Assembly: GCF_900188455.1 (NCBI RefSeq)
Contig: NZ_FZOL01000001.1
Span: 186,001 to 250,000, forward strand
DNA from: Pseudomonas japonica
GTDB lineage: Bacteria > Pseudomonadota > Gammaproteobacteria > Pseudomonadales > Pseudomonadaceae
DNA length: 64,000 bases
Direction of reading: 5' to 3'
Part shown: piece after piece, positions 18,518 to 27,865 of the stretch
How the letters are laid out: each line of letters starts with the position of its first letter
How positions within the stretch are numbered: position 1 is the first letter of the stretch
Made by a program: the position numbers and the translations under genes
The notes under the pieces: generated by a model
What the model was told of the DNA's origin: nothing
Seen by the model: the letters and a program-made list of their open reading frames with translations, nothing else
Databases searched by the model: none

Positions 18518-19615
18518 TCAAACCAGATGCAGATGGTTGTCCCACAACCCCGACGGCAATTGCAGCGGCTGACCGATCAGCTCGTTCTGCCGGCAGTCAT
18601 AGAGACGGCAGCGACCCTGTCCGGAGGTGACCACGAAACCGTCCGCCACCGCACCGACGCCGGCACAGTCCGGCATCGGCGCGTCGAGGCGCACGCTGGC
18701 GTCGTCGAGGTTCCAGATGAACAGACGGTTGGCCCGCGGCGCGGTCATGGCGACCAGGCGCAGTTCGCTGTGCACGGCGACGCTGGCGGTGTACTGGGCC
18801 ATGGAATGCAACTGGTGCTCCGGCACCGGGAAGGCCTCGAACGGCTGTCCCGGGCGTTTGATCGCCAGCAGCTCGGCGGTTTCGTGGGCGTCGCCCATGA
18901 ACTGCTGGCAGGCGATCACGGTGCCGTCGCTGGCGATCGCCAGGTGGCGCACGCTGTTCATCTGCTGGCCGAGGGTTTCCTTGCTGATCAGGCTGCCGTC
19001 GCGACGCATCAGGACCAGGCTCGGCTGCATGGCGTCGAGGTTCATTTCCACGCGGCTTTCCGCTTCGGTGCGAATGCCACCGTTGGCTACCACCAGGGTT
19101 TCCCCATCCGGCAGCCAGGACACCTGGTGCGGACCGATGCCGTGGGTCGACAACTCGCCGCTGTGCACCAGGCGCTCGCCCTCGAAGCGGTACACGCCGA
19201 GCACGCCGCGTCCCGGGTCGGTGGTGTCGTTCTCGGTGGCGTACAGCCAATCGCCACTCTGGTGGATCACCGCGTGGCCGTAGAAATGCCGGTTCGGCTG
19301 CGACACCAGGGTCTGCAGCAGGCGTCCGTCGCGCAGGTCGATCAGGTAGCTTTCGGTACCGGGGCGGCGGGCGACGAACAGGGCGATGGGCAGTTGTGGG
19401 TGATTGATGATGTCATGGCAACGCTGGGCGACCCGGGTGGCGAACACCTGGGTGCCGTCCAGGCGATAGCCGACCGCGTAATGCTGGCCGTCCGCGTCGT
19501 CGCGGGCGGAGAGCAGCAGTGGCGGCTGATCCTTTCGCCGCAGCAGGGTCCAGCCGCCCAGGGTCAGGGCGCTGAGCAGAACGCTACCGAGTTTCAGGGC
19601 CTGGCGTCGCAGCAT
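18518..19615 (-). CDS. DUF1513 periplasmic beta-propeller-like protein
   Basis: A 365-residue protein with an N-terminal RR pair in MLRRQALKLGSVLLSALTLGG, which looks like a Tat signal. The body contains repeated WD/YVTN-like strands (QVSWLPDGETLVVANGGI, RHLAIASDGTVIACQQF) compatible with a propeller. DUF1513 proteins accompany imelysins and di-haem oxidoreductases in iron-responsive operons; the biochemical role is unknown. It begins 2 bases after the second imelysin's stop, so it is in the same transcript. Confidence 0.85.
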   Translation of the reverse strand: MLRRQALKLGSVLLSALTLGGWTLLRRKDQPPLLLSARDDADGQHYAVGYRLDGTQVFATRVAQRCHDIINHPQLPIALFVARRPGTESYLIDLRDGRLLQTLVSQPNRHFYGHAVIHQSGDWLYATENDTTDPGRGVLGVYRFEGERLVHSGELSTHGIGPHQVSWLPDGETLVVANGGIRTEAESRVEMNLDAMQPSLVLMRRDGSLISKETLGQQMNSVRHLAIASDGTVIACQQFMGDAHETAELLAIKRPGQPFEAFPVPEHQLHSMAQYTASVAVHSELRLVAMTAPRANRLFIWNLDDASVRLDAPMPDCAGVGAVADGFVVTSGQGRCRLYDCRQNELIGQPLQLPSGLWDNHLHLV

Positions 19616-19617
19616 GA

Positions 19618-20682
19618 TCAGTCACCGTCGTTGGCGTTGAAGCCGAGCTGGATGTTCAGGGCCTTGGCCAGTTCGCCTTCGTGCAGGCGGTGCACCACGT
19701 TGAGGCTGTCGTAGATGGCGTTCAACTGCTGGCGACCGGCCTCGTCCTCGAGCAGTTCGCTCAATGGGCGCTGGTTGCTTTCAAGCAGTTTGCTGGCCTC
19801 GGCGTAGGCCGCGTCGATCTTGTCGGCCAGGGCTTTCTGCTCCTTGCCGAGCAGACCGCGCAGCCCCTGGTTGTCGACGCCGACCCAGACGGTCTGGGCC
19901 GCGGCGAGGCTGGCGGAGATGCTCTTCAACGACGACTGGCTGCGCCAGGCTTCGGCCTGCAGCGGTTGCGGGATGCCTTTGCTCATGCGGCCCATCGGCG
20001 TACCGAGCTTCTTCTTCAGGGTATCCAGGGCGGTGACCTGGGCGCGCAGCAGATCGGCAATGGCTTCGTGCGAATCGGCGTAGCGCTGGTTGGGGAACTT
20101 GGTCAACTGGGCGAGCATGCCGTCGGTGCTGTTCCAGTTCTTCAGGATGTCTTCGGCGAAGGTCTTCTGGTAGTCGGCGATGGCCACCAGCAGCGGGCAG
20201 TAGCGCGCCTTCTGCTCAGGATTGGTGGCGTCCGGCTTGCTGTCGAAGAGGATGTATTCGTAGGCGGACAGGCCGCGCACCACCACGCTGGACTTGGCCA
20301 CCGCATCGGCGTCCACCGGCTTGTCGCCGCTGACCAGTTGCTCGACCTGACGGCCGACCAGGTTCTTCTTGTCCGGCCAGAACTGTACCTGCCAGGCGCG
20401 GTTGCCCTCGGCCAGCGGGCCGATCAGCAGCGGTTGCAGTTCGGCCCAGGCTTTCTGCGCATGGAGGAAGTCGGCGCGGGCGGTTTCCAGGCTGGCCTTG
20501 CCTTCGCAGTAGGCCAGGGCGCTGACGGCCAGCTGGCGGTCGGCTTCGACCCAGCGGCTGTAGGTCGGCATGATCACCTGCTTGGCGATGGCGGCGGAGG
20601 TCACCGCCTGCGGGTCCTGCGGCGAGCACGCGCCCAGGGCGAGGGCGGCGAGGCTGGTGAACAACAGCTTGGGACGGAACAT
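19618..20682 (-). CDS. Imelysin-family lipoprotein (second copy)
   Basis: A 354-residue lipoprotein with signal MFRPKLLFTSLAALALGACS; LGAC is the lipobox, Cys19 the likely lipidated residue. Largely helical, it fits the imelysin/peptidase M75 fold. The region VVRGLSAYEYILFDSK stands where the GxHxxE iron/metal motif lies in the other imelysin, but lacks the His, so metal binding may differ. Imelysins are periplasmic or outer-membrane iron-linked proteins; the insulin-cleaving name comes from one Pseudomonas study and protease activity is disputed. It follows the di-haem gene by 16 bp. Confidence 0.88.
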   Translation of the reverse strand: MFRPKLLFTSLAALALGACSPQDPQAVTSAAIAKQVIMPTYSRWVEADRQLAVSALAYCEGKASLETARADFLHAQKAWAELQPLLIGPLAEGNRAWQVQFWPDKKNLVGRQVEQLVSGDKPVDADAVAKSSVVVRGLSAYEYILFDSKPDATNPEQKARYCPLLVAIADYQKTFAEDILKNWNSTDGMLAQLTKFPNQRYADSHEAIADLLRAQVTALDTLKKKLGTPMGRMSKGIPQPLQAEAWRSQSSLKSISASLAAAQTVWVGVDNQGLRGLLGKEQKALADKIDAAYAEASKLLESNQRPLSELLEDEAGRQQLNAIYDSLNVVHRLHEGELAKALNIQLGFNANDGD

Positions 20683-20698
20683 GTCCGGCTCCTTCTCT

Positions 20699-22126
20699 TT
20701 AGAGTGAGTTCAGAAATGCCAGCAGCGCGCTGCGCTGCTCGGCATCGAAGGTCAAGACACGTTGTCGGGCAGCCTGCGCCTCGCCGCCGTGCCAGAGCAC
20801 GGCTTCGAGCAGGTTGCGTGCCCGGCCATCGTGGAGGAATTGGGTGTGGCCACTGACGATCTGGGTCTTGCCGATGCCCCACAGCGGTGGGGTACGCCAG
20901 TCCTGGCCGCCGGCGGCGAATTCGCTGCGCTGGTCGGCGAGGCCCGGGCCCATGTCGTGCAGAAGCAGGTCGCTGTAGGGCCAGATGGTCTGTTCGGCCA
21001 GCTCCGGCTCGACGCCGTTGGCCGCAGTGACGAACTTGGGCGTGTGACAGCCCTGGCAGCCAGCCTGGTAGAACAGGGTCTTGCCCGCCAGTACCTTGGC
21101 CGAGGCGACGTCCTGACGCGCAGGCACGGCGAGGTTGCGGGTGTAGTAGAGGATCAGCCGGAGGATGTTGTCGCTGACCTCCTGCTCACCGTTGGCGCCG
21201 TTGCCGCTGGGGGCGGCGAGGCAGTCGGTCTGCGCCGCGGTGCAGTCGTCGGACGGCAGCAGCGTGGTGGTCAGGCCCATGTCGCCGGACAGCGCATGGA
21301 CATTCTGCTGGTTGAGGTTCGGCTGGCCGGCCTTCCAGCCGAAGCGGCCGAGCACCGTGCGCTGCTCGGCCTCGTCCCAGACCTGATTGGGCCGGCCGCG
21401 GATGCCGTCGCCGTTGCGGTCGTGCGGGTCGGCGTTGGCCAGGATGGCCTCCTCGGGAATCGCTTCGAGCAGGCCGAGGCCGATCATCGGCGGGGCGATG
21501 CGCGCCGAGAAGCGTGTGTCCGGGTGCATCGGGCCGTAGCCGAGCTGGGTGATCTGCAGTTTCGGCTTGCGCAGTTCGACCGCGGTGCCGTCGGCGAAGG
21601 TCACGGTCAGCGGCTCGTACTCGACCCGGACCTTGCCTTCCGGAGCCACGCCGGGGATCGCCATGTCCTGCAACTGGCCGCCGTAGACCGGTTCGGGGAC
21701 GATGCCCTGGCGTTCGATGACCTTGGCGTAGTGCGGCTGGTCGGGAATCGACAGGCGTACCAGCATCGACACCGCGTTGCTGTCGCCGGGCTCCGGCGGA
21801 TGTCCACGACCATCGCGGACATGGCAGTTCTGGCAGGCGTTGGTATTGAACAGCGGCCCGAGGCCGTCGCGGGCGGTGGTGGTGGAGGGCGCGATGACCC
21901 AGGGATTGCGGAAGAAGCTGTCGCCGACGTTGAAGTCCAGGCGCCGGACCGGGGTCAGATTGGCCGAGGGCATCGAGTAGGCGCGACGGTCGTCGCGGTT
22001 CACCGTGGTATCGCCACCGGCACGGGCTTCGCCCGGCTCGGCCCGGGTGAAGCGCGGGGCTTCGTCGCAGGCGGCCAGGGGCAGAGCCAGCAGCAGGGGC
22101 AGACAAAGGCGAAGCGGCGAGGGCAT
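20699..22126 (-). CDS. Di-haem c-type oxidoreductase lipoprotein (DUF1111)
   Basis: A 475-residue protein. The signal MPSPLRLCLPLLLALPLAACDE ends in a lipobox with Cys20. Two CxxCH haem c sites are visible: NACQNCHVRDGRGHPPEPG (near 97-115) and YQAGCQGCHTPKFV (near 355). The domain is the di-haem redox family called thiol oxidoreductase or DUF1111, related to MauG/cytochrome c peroxidase. It acts in the periplasm and is found next to imelysins across Pseudomonas; an Fe(II)/Fe(III) redox step in iron uptake is a plausible inference, not shown. Confidence 0.9.
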   Translation of the reverse strand: MPSPLRLCLPLLLALPLAACDEAPRFTRAEPGEARAGGDTTVNRDDRRAYSMPSANLTPVRRLDFNVGDSFFRNPWVIAPSTTTARDGLGPLFNTNACQNCHVRDGRGHPPEPGDSNAVSMLVRLSIPDQPHYAKVIERQGIVPEPVYGGQLQDMAIPGVAPEGKVRVEYEPLTVTFADGTAVELRKPKLQITQLGYGPMHPDTRFSARIAPPMIGLGLLEAIPEEAILANADPHDRNGDGIRGRPNQVWDEAEQRTVLGRFGWKAGQPNLNQQNVHALSGDMGLTTTLLPSDDCTAAQTDCLAAPSGNGANGEQEVSDNILRLILYYTRNLAVPARQDVASAKVLAGKTLFYQAGCQGCHTPKFVTAANGVEPELAEQTIWPYSDLLLHDMGPGLADQRSEFAAGGQDWRTPPLWGIGKTQIVSGHTQFLHDGRARNLLEAVLWHGGEAQAARQRVLTFDAEQRSALLAFLNSL

Positions 22127-22248
22127 GCGGAGTCCCGGAAGGTGTTCGAAAAATCAGCCCGCAAGCTTAGCAGGAGCGGGGCGCAGTGAATAAGAGGGAT
22201 TTGCGTTTGCTGGATGAAATCGCTGTCAGGTTTGCGCGCGATCAACCT

Positions 22249-22357
22249 GTAGGAGCGAGGCTTGCCCGCGAAGGACCGCGCAGCGGTCCCAAAATGGTGT
22301 GGTCATTGAGAATCCGGAACCGCTGCGCGGTCCTTCGCGGGCAAGCCTCGCTCCTAC
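22249..22357. repeat. REP doublet (inverted pair)
   Basis: GTAGGAGCGAGGCTTGCCCG and its continuation, with GCGAAGGACCGCGCAGCGGT, face an inverted copy across an AAAATGGTGTGGTCATT-type loop. Together with the terminator at 22383 it fills the 303-bp gap between icmP and the di-haem gene; I see nothing else there except an unassigned promoter region. Confidence 0.9.
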
Positions 22358-22382
22358 GAGGTCCGTGTCCAGCCTGGAAATG

Positions 22383-22410
22383 AAAAAGGCGACCCGAAGG
22401 TCGCCTCTTT
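22383..22410 (-). terminator. Terminator after icmP
   Basis: On the minus strand GGCGACC-TTCG-GGTCGCC is followed by TTTTT. The UUCG-type tetraloop makes it very stable. It lies 20 bp past the imelysin stop, so downstream iron genes need read-through or their own promoter. Confidence 0.88.
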
Positions 22411-22429
22411 CGTCCCAGCCGGTGCCGAA

Positions 22430-23770
22430 TCAGAATTCGTGATCAGCGGTGTCCGGGTTCAGGTCGGTGATGCCCAGCTTGCCGGCGGCCTGTTCGATGG
22501 CGCCGGTCTGCTTGACCAGCGAAGCGATGGCGTCACGCACGATCTGGTTGCCGGCGGTGTTGTCGGCGGCGATCAGCTGGTCGTAGTGCTCACCCTTGAG
22601 GGCGTGGTCGACGATGATCTGGATCTTCGCCTCGGTGGCGGCCAGGTCGTCCTGCAGGGTCTTGTCCACGGCCGGGTCGACCTTGGCGACCAGCGAGGAC
22701 AGGCTCGGGCCGCTCAGCTTGCTGCCGTCGACGCGGGTGTACTCGCCCAGGTAGACATTGCGGACGCCCTTGGCGTCGTAGAAGTGCGAGTAGTGGGTGT
22801 TGTCGCTGAAGCAGTCGTGCTCGTCTTCCGGCGAGTTGGCTTCCAGGGATACCTTCATGCGCTCGCCCGCCAGTTCACCCAGCGACAGGCTGCCCATGCC
22901 GAACAGCATCTTGCGCAGGCCATTGGCGGCCGGCTCGGCTTCCAGGCTGGCGCGGTAGTTGTCGGTGACGTTCGGCGCCCAGTTCTTGACCATTTCTTCC
23001 AGGTCGCTGACCAGCAGGGTGGTGACCGCTTTCAGGTAGGCGCGACGACGGTCGTTGTGGCCGCCGGTGGCACCCTGGCCTTCCAGGTAGTCCGAGGCCG
23101 GACGGTTGCCGGCGCCCGGGCCGGTGCCGTTCAGGTCCTGGCCCCAGAGGAGGAATTCGATGGCGTGGTAGCCGGTGGCGACGTTGGCCTCGGAGCCGCC
23201 CAGTTCGTTCAGGGTGGCGAGTTTTTCCGGGGTGATGTCCTTCACGTCGACCTTGTCTTCGCCGACCTGGATCTCGGTGTTGGCGATGATGTTGGCGCTG
23301 GCCGCCGGGTTGCCCAGGGCGTGTTCGTAGCTCTTGTCGACGTAGTCGATCAGGCCTTCGTCCAGCGGCCAGGCGTTAACCTGACCTTCCCAGTCGTCGA
23401 TGATGGTGTTGCCGAAGCGGAACACTTCGCTCTGCAGATACGGTACGCGGGATGCGACCCAGGCGGCCTTGGCGGCGTTCAGGGTTTCGTCGTTGGGCTT
23501 GGCGAGGAAGGCATCGATGGCGGTTTGCAGGGTTTTCGCGGTGCTCAGCGAGTCGCTGTAGACGGCATGGACGATCTCGGCATAGTGCTTGACCACGGCC
23601 TGGGCGGCAGCCTCGTCGACCGCGCCGGCGGTGGCAGGAGCGGCCGGGGTGGCGGCTGCGGCCGGTGCCTGGGCTTGCGGAGCGGCGGCCTTGTCCTTGC
23701 TGTCGCCGCAGCCGGCGAGGGAGATGGCAATGGCCAACAGACTGGCGGTAGCCAGAGGCATACGGATCAT
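22430..23770 (-). CDS. icmP: Imelysin-family iron-regulated protein (IcmP-like)
   Basis: A 446-residue exported protein, the same length as I recall for P. aeruginosa IcmP (PA4370). The signal MIRMPLATASLLAIAISLAGCGD has a lipobox (SLAGC), then a low-complexity Ala/Pro linker. The GxHxxE motif of peptidase M75/EfeO-type imelysins is present in ATGYHAIEFLLWGQDLNGTG. It sits in the outer membrane or periplasm and is iron-linked. The start has GAATTC and weak ribosome-binding signals. A possible Fur site is at 23836-23862. Confidence 0.88.
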   Translation of the reverse strand: MIRMPLATASLLAIAISLAGCGDSKDKAAAPQAQAPAAAATPAAPATAGAVDEAAAQAVVKHYAEIVHAVYSDSLSTAKTLQTAIDAFLAKPNDETLNAAKAAWVASRVPYLQSEVFRFGNTIIDDWEGQVNAWPLDEGLIDYVDKSYEHALGNPAASANIIANTEIQVGEDKVDVKDITPEKLATLNELGGSEANVATGYHAIEFLLWGQDLNGTGPGAGNRPASDYLEGQGATGGHNDRRRAYLKAVTTLLVSDLEEMVKNWAPNVTDNYRASLEAEPAANGLRKMLFGMGSLSLGELAGERMKVSLEANSPEDEHDCFSDNTHYSHFYDAKGVRNVYLGEYTRVDGSKLSGPSLSSLVAKVDPAVDKTLQDDLAATEAKIQIIVDHALKGEHYDQLIAADNTAGNQIVRDAIASLVKQTGAIEQAAGKLGITDLNPDTADHEF

Positions 23771-23835
23771 GGCGAATTCCTGCGTCGATGGATTGAACAG
23801 CGTGCGAAAGGCCGCACGCCCAAAAAAAGCTGCGA

Positions 23836-23862
23836 CATAATGCGAAAGATTTGCATTTTATG
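23836..23862 (-). promoter_or_regulatory. Candidate Fur-type operator upstream of icmP
   Basis: An inverted repeat CATAATGC-N9-GCATTTTATG lies about 66-92 bp upstream of the icmP start in an unusually AT-rich stretch. On the minus strand the core reads TGCAAATCTTTCGCATTA, which resembles Pseudomonas Fur boxes (GATAATGATAATCATTATC) only partly. Fur control of this cluster is expected from the family. Confidence 0.35.
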
Positions 23863-23922
23863 TAAAGAGGCCATCACGCAAATAGTGCCGCGGTGTCGCC
23901 CCCGGACAACCGGGGTGTCGCC

Positions 23923-25974
23923 TCAGAGTATCGACACCTGGTTGCGCTGCGCCTGCTTGAGGAAAGCGGTCAGCTCGCGGGCCGGCAACGGCTTGCTGTA
24001 GTGATAGCCCTGACCTTCGTGGCAGCCCTGGGCGACGATGTAGGCTTCCTGTTCCGCGGTCTCCACGCCTTCGGCGATGACCTGCATGCCGAGGCTCTTG
24101 CCGAGCTGGATGATGGCCCGGACGATGGTGGCATCGTCGTCGTCGTCCAGCAGGTCCTGGACGAAGCTCTTGTCGATCTTGATCTTGTCCAGCGGCAGCG
24201 ACTTCAGGTAGCTGAGCGACGAATAGCCGGTGCCGAAGTCGTCGATGGCGATCAGCGCGCCGGAGCGGCGCAGGCTCAGCAGGTGCTGGGCGGCTGTGCT
24301 GATGTCTTCCATCAGGCCGGTCTCGGTCACTTCCAGTTCCAGGCTGCGGGGCGGCAGGCGATAGATCTGCAGGAGGTTGTTGACCACCCGCGGCAGCTCG
24401 CTGTGGTGCAACTGCACGGTGGACAGGTTGACCGCCATGCGCAGTTCGCTGAAGCCCTGATCGTGCCATTCGCGCAGCTGGCGACAGGCCTGGTCGAGGA
24501 CCCATTCGCCGATCACCACGATGTTGCCGTTCTGCTCGGCGAGGGGGATGAACTGGTCCGGCGGCACCATGCCCAGCTCCGGGTGCTGCCAGCGCAGCAA
24601 CGCCTCGACCCCGACCACACGCTGGTCGCGATAGCTGACCTGGGGCTGGTAGACCAGGTACAGCTGGTTGCGCGACAGGGCTTCGCGCAGGTCCTTTTCC
24701 AGCTCGCGGCGGCGGCGCATCTCGCTGTCGACGCTGGCGATGTAGAACTGGTAGCGGTTGCGTGAGCGCGTCTTGGCCAGGGTCATGGTCTGTTCGGCTT
24801 TCTGCAGCAGCTTTTCCGTGCTGTCGCCGTCTTCCGGGAACAGGGTGATGCCGATGGTGGCGCGCAGGCGGATTTCCTGGAGGTCGAGGGCGAACGGCGC
24901 TTCCAGGTCGTCGAGGATGCTCTGCGCCAGTTCCGCGGCTTCGTAGGGTTGTTCGATATCGGCCTGGACCAGGGCGAACTGGTCGCCGCCGAGGCGGGCC
25001 AGCGCGCCGAGGCGGCCGCTGTGGGCGCGCAGGCGGTCGGCCAGGGCCAGCAGCAACTGGTCGCCGGCCTGGTAGCTGAACTGTTCGTTGATGCCCTTGA
25101 AGTCGTCGAGGCCGACGCAGATCACCGCGACCCGACGTTGCAGGCGGCCGGCGTCGACGAGGATCTTGTCCAACTGTTGCTGCAGTTGCAGGCGGTTCGG
25201 CAGACCGGTGAGAAAGTCGTACTGGGCCATGCGCAGCAGGCTGTTTTCCGCCTCGTGGCGCAGGTGGGTGTTGCGCTCGATCGAGGCCAGCAACTGGTTG
25301 GCGGTATTGATCCACAGACCCAGCTCGTTCTTCTCGTGACCCTTGAGCAGGGGCAACTGGTGCTGGCTGGGCCGGTCGGGGTTGATCTGGGTGAGGTGCT
25401 CGATGATCCGTGACAGCGGCTTGGTCAGCAGCCAGTGATAGACCAGGTACAGCACCAGGCCCATGGCCAGTGCGCGCAGCACGCCGGAAATGAAGATGAT
25501 CACCGAACTGAAGATGAAGCTCTCGCCGTAGCTGGCGGTATCCAGGGTGATATTGAGGTCGCCGTAGTACTCGCTGTACGTGCCGCGGCCCACCAGTTGC
25601 GTACTGAAGGCGCGTTCCTGGCCGAGGATCGGGTCGGTCAGCCAGCGGGTGCGGGTGTCCTGCAGCGGCCGGGATTTTTCCGCGAGCATGGTTTCGTTGG
25701 GATGGCCGATGGAGGCCATGCGCACCGAGTGGTCCTGGAACAGACCCTCGATGACCTGCATGCCCATTTCCCGATCAAGGCTGTAGACCGCCTGGGTCGA
25801 CGGGTCGCGGAACATGTCGAGAATGCGCTGGGCATCGTTGGCCACGGCCTGACGGGTCTTGTAGGCATCGAACACGATCTGCGCACAGCTGAGCACCACT
25901 CCGACGATCAGCGCCGAAAGCAGGACAACCCTGAGCAACTTGACCGATAAGCTGTTCTTGAATTCCAGCTTCAA
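23923..25974 (-). CDS. bifA: BifA cyclic di-GMP phosphodiesterase
   Basis: A 683-residue inner-membrane protein with two membrane helices (about 10-30 and 175-200) around a periplasmic sensor region. Next comes a linker, a GGDEF domain whose active site is RLGGDQFALVQ (near residue 335) and an EAL domain beginning EALLRWQHPELG (near 456) with ELEVTETGLMED, DDFGTGYSSLSYLK and AEGVET intact. GGDQF is the degenerate site of P. aeruginosa BifA, a phosphodiesterase that lowers c-di-GMP and favours swarming over biofilm. The position upstream of sodB matches PA4367-PA4366. Confidence 0.94.
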   Translation of the reverse strand: MKLEFKNSLSVKLLRVVLLSALIVGVVLSCAQIVFDAYKTRQAVANDAQRILDMFRDPSTQAVYSLDREMGMQVIEGLFQDHSVRMASIGHPNETMLAEKSRPLQDTRTRWLTDPILGQERAFSTQLVGRGTYSEYYGDLNITLDTASYGESFIFSSVIIFISGVLRALAMGLVLYLVYHWLLTKPLSRIIEHLTQINPDRPSQHQLPLLKGHEKNELGLWINTANQLLASIERNTHLRHEAENSLLRMAQYDFLTGLPNRLQLQQQLDKILVDAGRLQRRVAVICVGLDDFKGINEQFSYQAGDQLLLALADRLRAHSGRLGALARLGGDQFALVQADIEQPYEAAELAQSILDDLEAPFALDLQEIRLRATIGITLFPEDGDSTEKLLQKAEQTMTLAKTRSRNRYQFYIASVDSEMRRRRELEKDLREALSRNQLYLVYQPQVSYRDQRVVGVEALLRWQHPELGMVPPDQFIPLAEQNGNIVVIGEWVLDQACRQLREWHDQGFSELRMAVNLSTVQLHHSELPRVVNNLLQIYRLPPRSLELEVTETGLMEDISTAAQHLLSLRRSGALIAIDDFGTGYSSLSYLKSLPLDKIKIDKSFVQDLLDDDDDATIVRAIIQLGKSLGMQVIAEGVETAEQEAYIVAQGCHEGQGYHYSKPLPARELTAFLKQAQRNQVSIL

Positions 25975-26230
25975 TGGGGGGTTCCTTAATCCAGGCGCAT
26001 GGCATCATTTTGCCATCAACCATGGCAATCCACTATCGGCTTTTATGCGGGATCCGTGTAGTGGTTTTTCATTTTTTCCCGCAGCTTGATCCGGCCTTTC
26101 CGATGGGCCTTTGGGCACTGTATCGGTTGACCCTTCATGGGACTTGAGTGCCAGTCGACGAGTTTCCCAAGATTTTTGATGTTAGCGCGCCTTGCGATGC
26201 CGGCAAGGAAACCCGCGCCTGGCGCGGACG

Positions 26231-26259
26231 AAAAAAAACCCGGCGAGGCCGGGTTTTTT
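26231..26259 (-). terminator. Terminator after sodB
   Basis: AACCCGGC-GAG-GCCGGGTT with T runs on both strands, just past the sodB stop. The remaining sequence between it and the bifA start (25975-26230) is AT-rich and probably holds the bifA promoter; I assign nothing further. Confidence 0.9.
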
Positions 26260-26273
26260 CACAAGCGCGCGAC

Positions 26274-26870
26274 TCAGGCAGTGAAGGTCTTGCCTTCGAA
26301 CTGCTCGGCGACGAACTTCCAGTTGACCAGCGCCCAGAACGCCTCGACGTACTTCGGACGCAGGTTGCGGTAGTCGATGTAGTAGGCGTGTTCCCAGACG
26401 TCGCAGGTCAGCAGCGGGGTGTCGCCGTTGGTCAGCGGGTTGCCGGCGCCGATGGTGCTGGCCAGGGCCAGGGAACCGTCAGCCTTCTTCACCAGCCAGC
26501 CCCAGCCGGAACCGAAGGTGCCGACGGAAGTCTTGGTGAACTCTTCCTTGAACTTGTCGAAGGAACCGAAAGCGGCGTTGATGGCTTCAGCCAGGGCACC
26601 GGTAGGCTGGCCGCCGGCGTTTGGCGCCAGGCAGTTCCAGTAGAAGGTGTGGTTCCAGACTTGAGCGGCGTTGTTGAAGATGCCGCCCGAAGAGGTCTTG
26701 ACGATCTCTTCCAGGGTCTTGCCTTCGAATTCGGTACCTGGGACCAGGTTGTTCAGGTTCACGACGTAGGTGTTGTGGTGCTTGTCGTGGTGGTATTCCA
26801 GGGTTTCCTTGGAAATGTGCGGCTGCAGGGCATCGTGGGCGTAAGGCAGCGGCGGCAATTCAAAAGCCAT
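26274..26870 (-). CDS. sodB: Iron superoxide dismutase
   Basis: A 198-residue Fe-type superoxide dismutase. The start is [20 protein letters not shown], and the ligand-bearing motifs are [20 protein letters not shown], and [13 protein letters not shown]. The segment [13 protein letters not shown] and the Fe-type pattern GGQPTGAL fit iron rather than manganese. It converts superoxide to hydrogen peroxide and oxygen in the cytoplasm. The frame is open far upstream, but GGAGAATCCAAATG fixes the start at 26870. Pseudomonas sodB is usually kept high when iron is plentiful. Confidence 0.96.
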   Translation of the reverse strand: MAFELPPLPYAHDALQPHISKETLEYHHDKHHNTYVVNLNNLVPGTEFEGKTLEEIVKTSSGGIFNNAAQVWNHTFYWNCLAPNAGGQPTGALAEAINAAFGSFDKFKEEFTKTSVGTFGSGWGWLVKKADGSLALASTIGAGNPLTNGDTPLLTCDVWEHAYYIDYRNLRPKYVEAFWALVNWKFVAEQFEGKTFTA

Positions 26871-26970
26871 TTGGATTCTCCTAATCAGGTCTGGTGCGGT
26901 GAACGCAAGGCCGATCACGGGCGGCCGGGATGCATCGGCGAGTTTGTACTCTTTGCGACGCAGGCTCGGG

Positions 26971-26979
26971 ATCATAGCA
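26971..26979 (-). promoter_or_regulatory. Candidate extended -10 promoter of sodB
   Basis: On the minus strand TGCTATGAT forms an extended -10 (TGn + TATGAT), about 100 bp upstream of the sodB start. The -35 (TGGTTT at 17-bp spacing) is poor, as is common with extended -10 promoters. Confidence 0.4.
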
Positions 26980-27058
26980 CCGGGCCCGAGCCTAAACCAC
27001 GCAACAAGTGTATGGACAAGAGGTTCCAGAGCGGTTTCACGCACCTGACCAATGACCG

Positions 27059-27658
27059 TCAGGTGAAGATCAACTGCGCCGCCACGGCGAACATCATCAC
27101 CGCCACCATCAGGTCGAGCAGACGCCAGGTGCCGGGTCGGGCCAGCCATGGCGCGAGCCAGGCGGCACCCAGCGCCAGGGTGAAGAACCACAGCAGCGAG
27201 GCGCTGGCGGCACCGGCGACGTAGGCCCCGGGTACGCTCTGCTGGGCACCGAGGGAGCCGATCAGCAGGACCGTGTCGAGATAGACATGGGGGTTGAGCA
27301 GGGTCACCGCGAGGGCGCTGAGCAACACCGCGCGACGCGAGCGCAGGCCCTGGCCTTCGCCCTGTTCCAGGCTCTGGCTGGAGCAGGCGCGCAGCAGTGC
27401 CTTGCCGCCGTACCAGATCAGGAACACCGCGCCGCCCCAGCGGGCCACGGCCAGCAGGGTCGGGTTCTGCGCCAGGACCGTGGCCAGGCCGAACACGCCG
27501 AGGGCGACCAGGATCGCGTCGCACAGCACGCACAGCGCGGCCACCGGCAGGTGGTGTTCACGGCGCAGACTCTGGGCGAGGACGAAGGCGTTCTGGGTGC
27601 CGATGGCCATGATCAGGCCGAAGGCGACGAGGAGACCGTTGAGGTAGCTTTGCCACAT
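27059..27658 (-). CDS. argO: ArgO/LysE-type amino-acid exporter
   Basis: A 199-residue LysE-family exporter with six membrane helices. The diagnostic start [26 protein letters not shown] and [16 protein letters not shown] match LysE/ArgO. It exports basic amino acids (Arg, Lys) and canavanine across the inner membrane. It is divergent from argP, whose product activates argO in E. coli and lysE in Corynebacterium (as LysG), so Lys/Arg-responsive control is likely. GGAGT lies upstream of the 27658 start; the frame's N-terminal extension runs into a REP doublet and is rejected. Confidence 0.9.
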   Translation of the reverse strand: MWQSYLNGLLVAFGLIMAIGTQNAFVLAQSLRREHHLPVAALCVLCDAILVALGVFGLATVLAQNPTLLAVARWGGAVFLIWYGGKALLRACSSQSLEQGEGQGLRSRRAVLLSALAVTLLNPHVYLDTVLLIGSLGAQQSVPGAYVAGAASASLLWFFTLALGAAWLAPWLARPGTWRLLDLMVAVMMFAVAAQLIFT

Positions 27659-27684
27659 GGGGATGACTCCGGGTGCGATTTTTT

Positions 27685-27790
27685 GGGACCGCTTCGCGGT
27701 CCTTCGCAGGCAAGCCAGCTCCTGCACAGCATGGCGCGTGACTCCTCCGTAGGAGCGTGGCTTGCCCGCGAAGGGCCGCCAAGCGGCCCC
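27685..27790. repeat. REP pair between argO and argP
   Basis: A leftward copy (GGGACCGCTTCGCGGTCCTT onward to GCTCCTGC) and a rightward copy (GTAGGAGCGTGGCTTGCCCG to GGCCGCCAAGCGGCC) stand in opposite orientation, so the flanking palindromes are outside. The element lies between divergent genes, where it would sit in the regulatory space of argO/argP. Confidence 0.85.
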
Positions 27791-27865
27791 CGAATGACTA
27801 GCCATTCTCCGGACTTTGCGGCTATAAGAAAAACCAATAAACCTCATCCCGCATTAGGAAATCTG

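Noticed and set aside
23923..25974. BifA GGDQF as loss-of-function
   Set aside because: The same degenerate motif is known in functional BifA.
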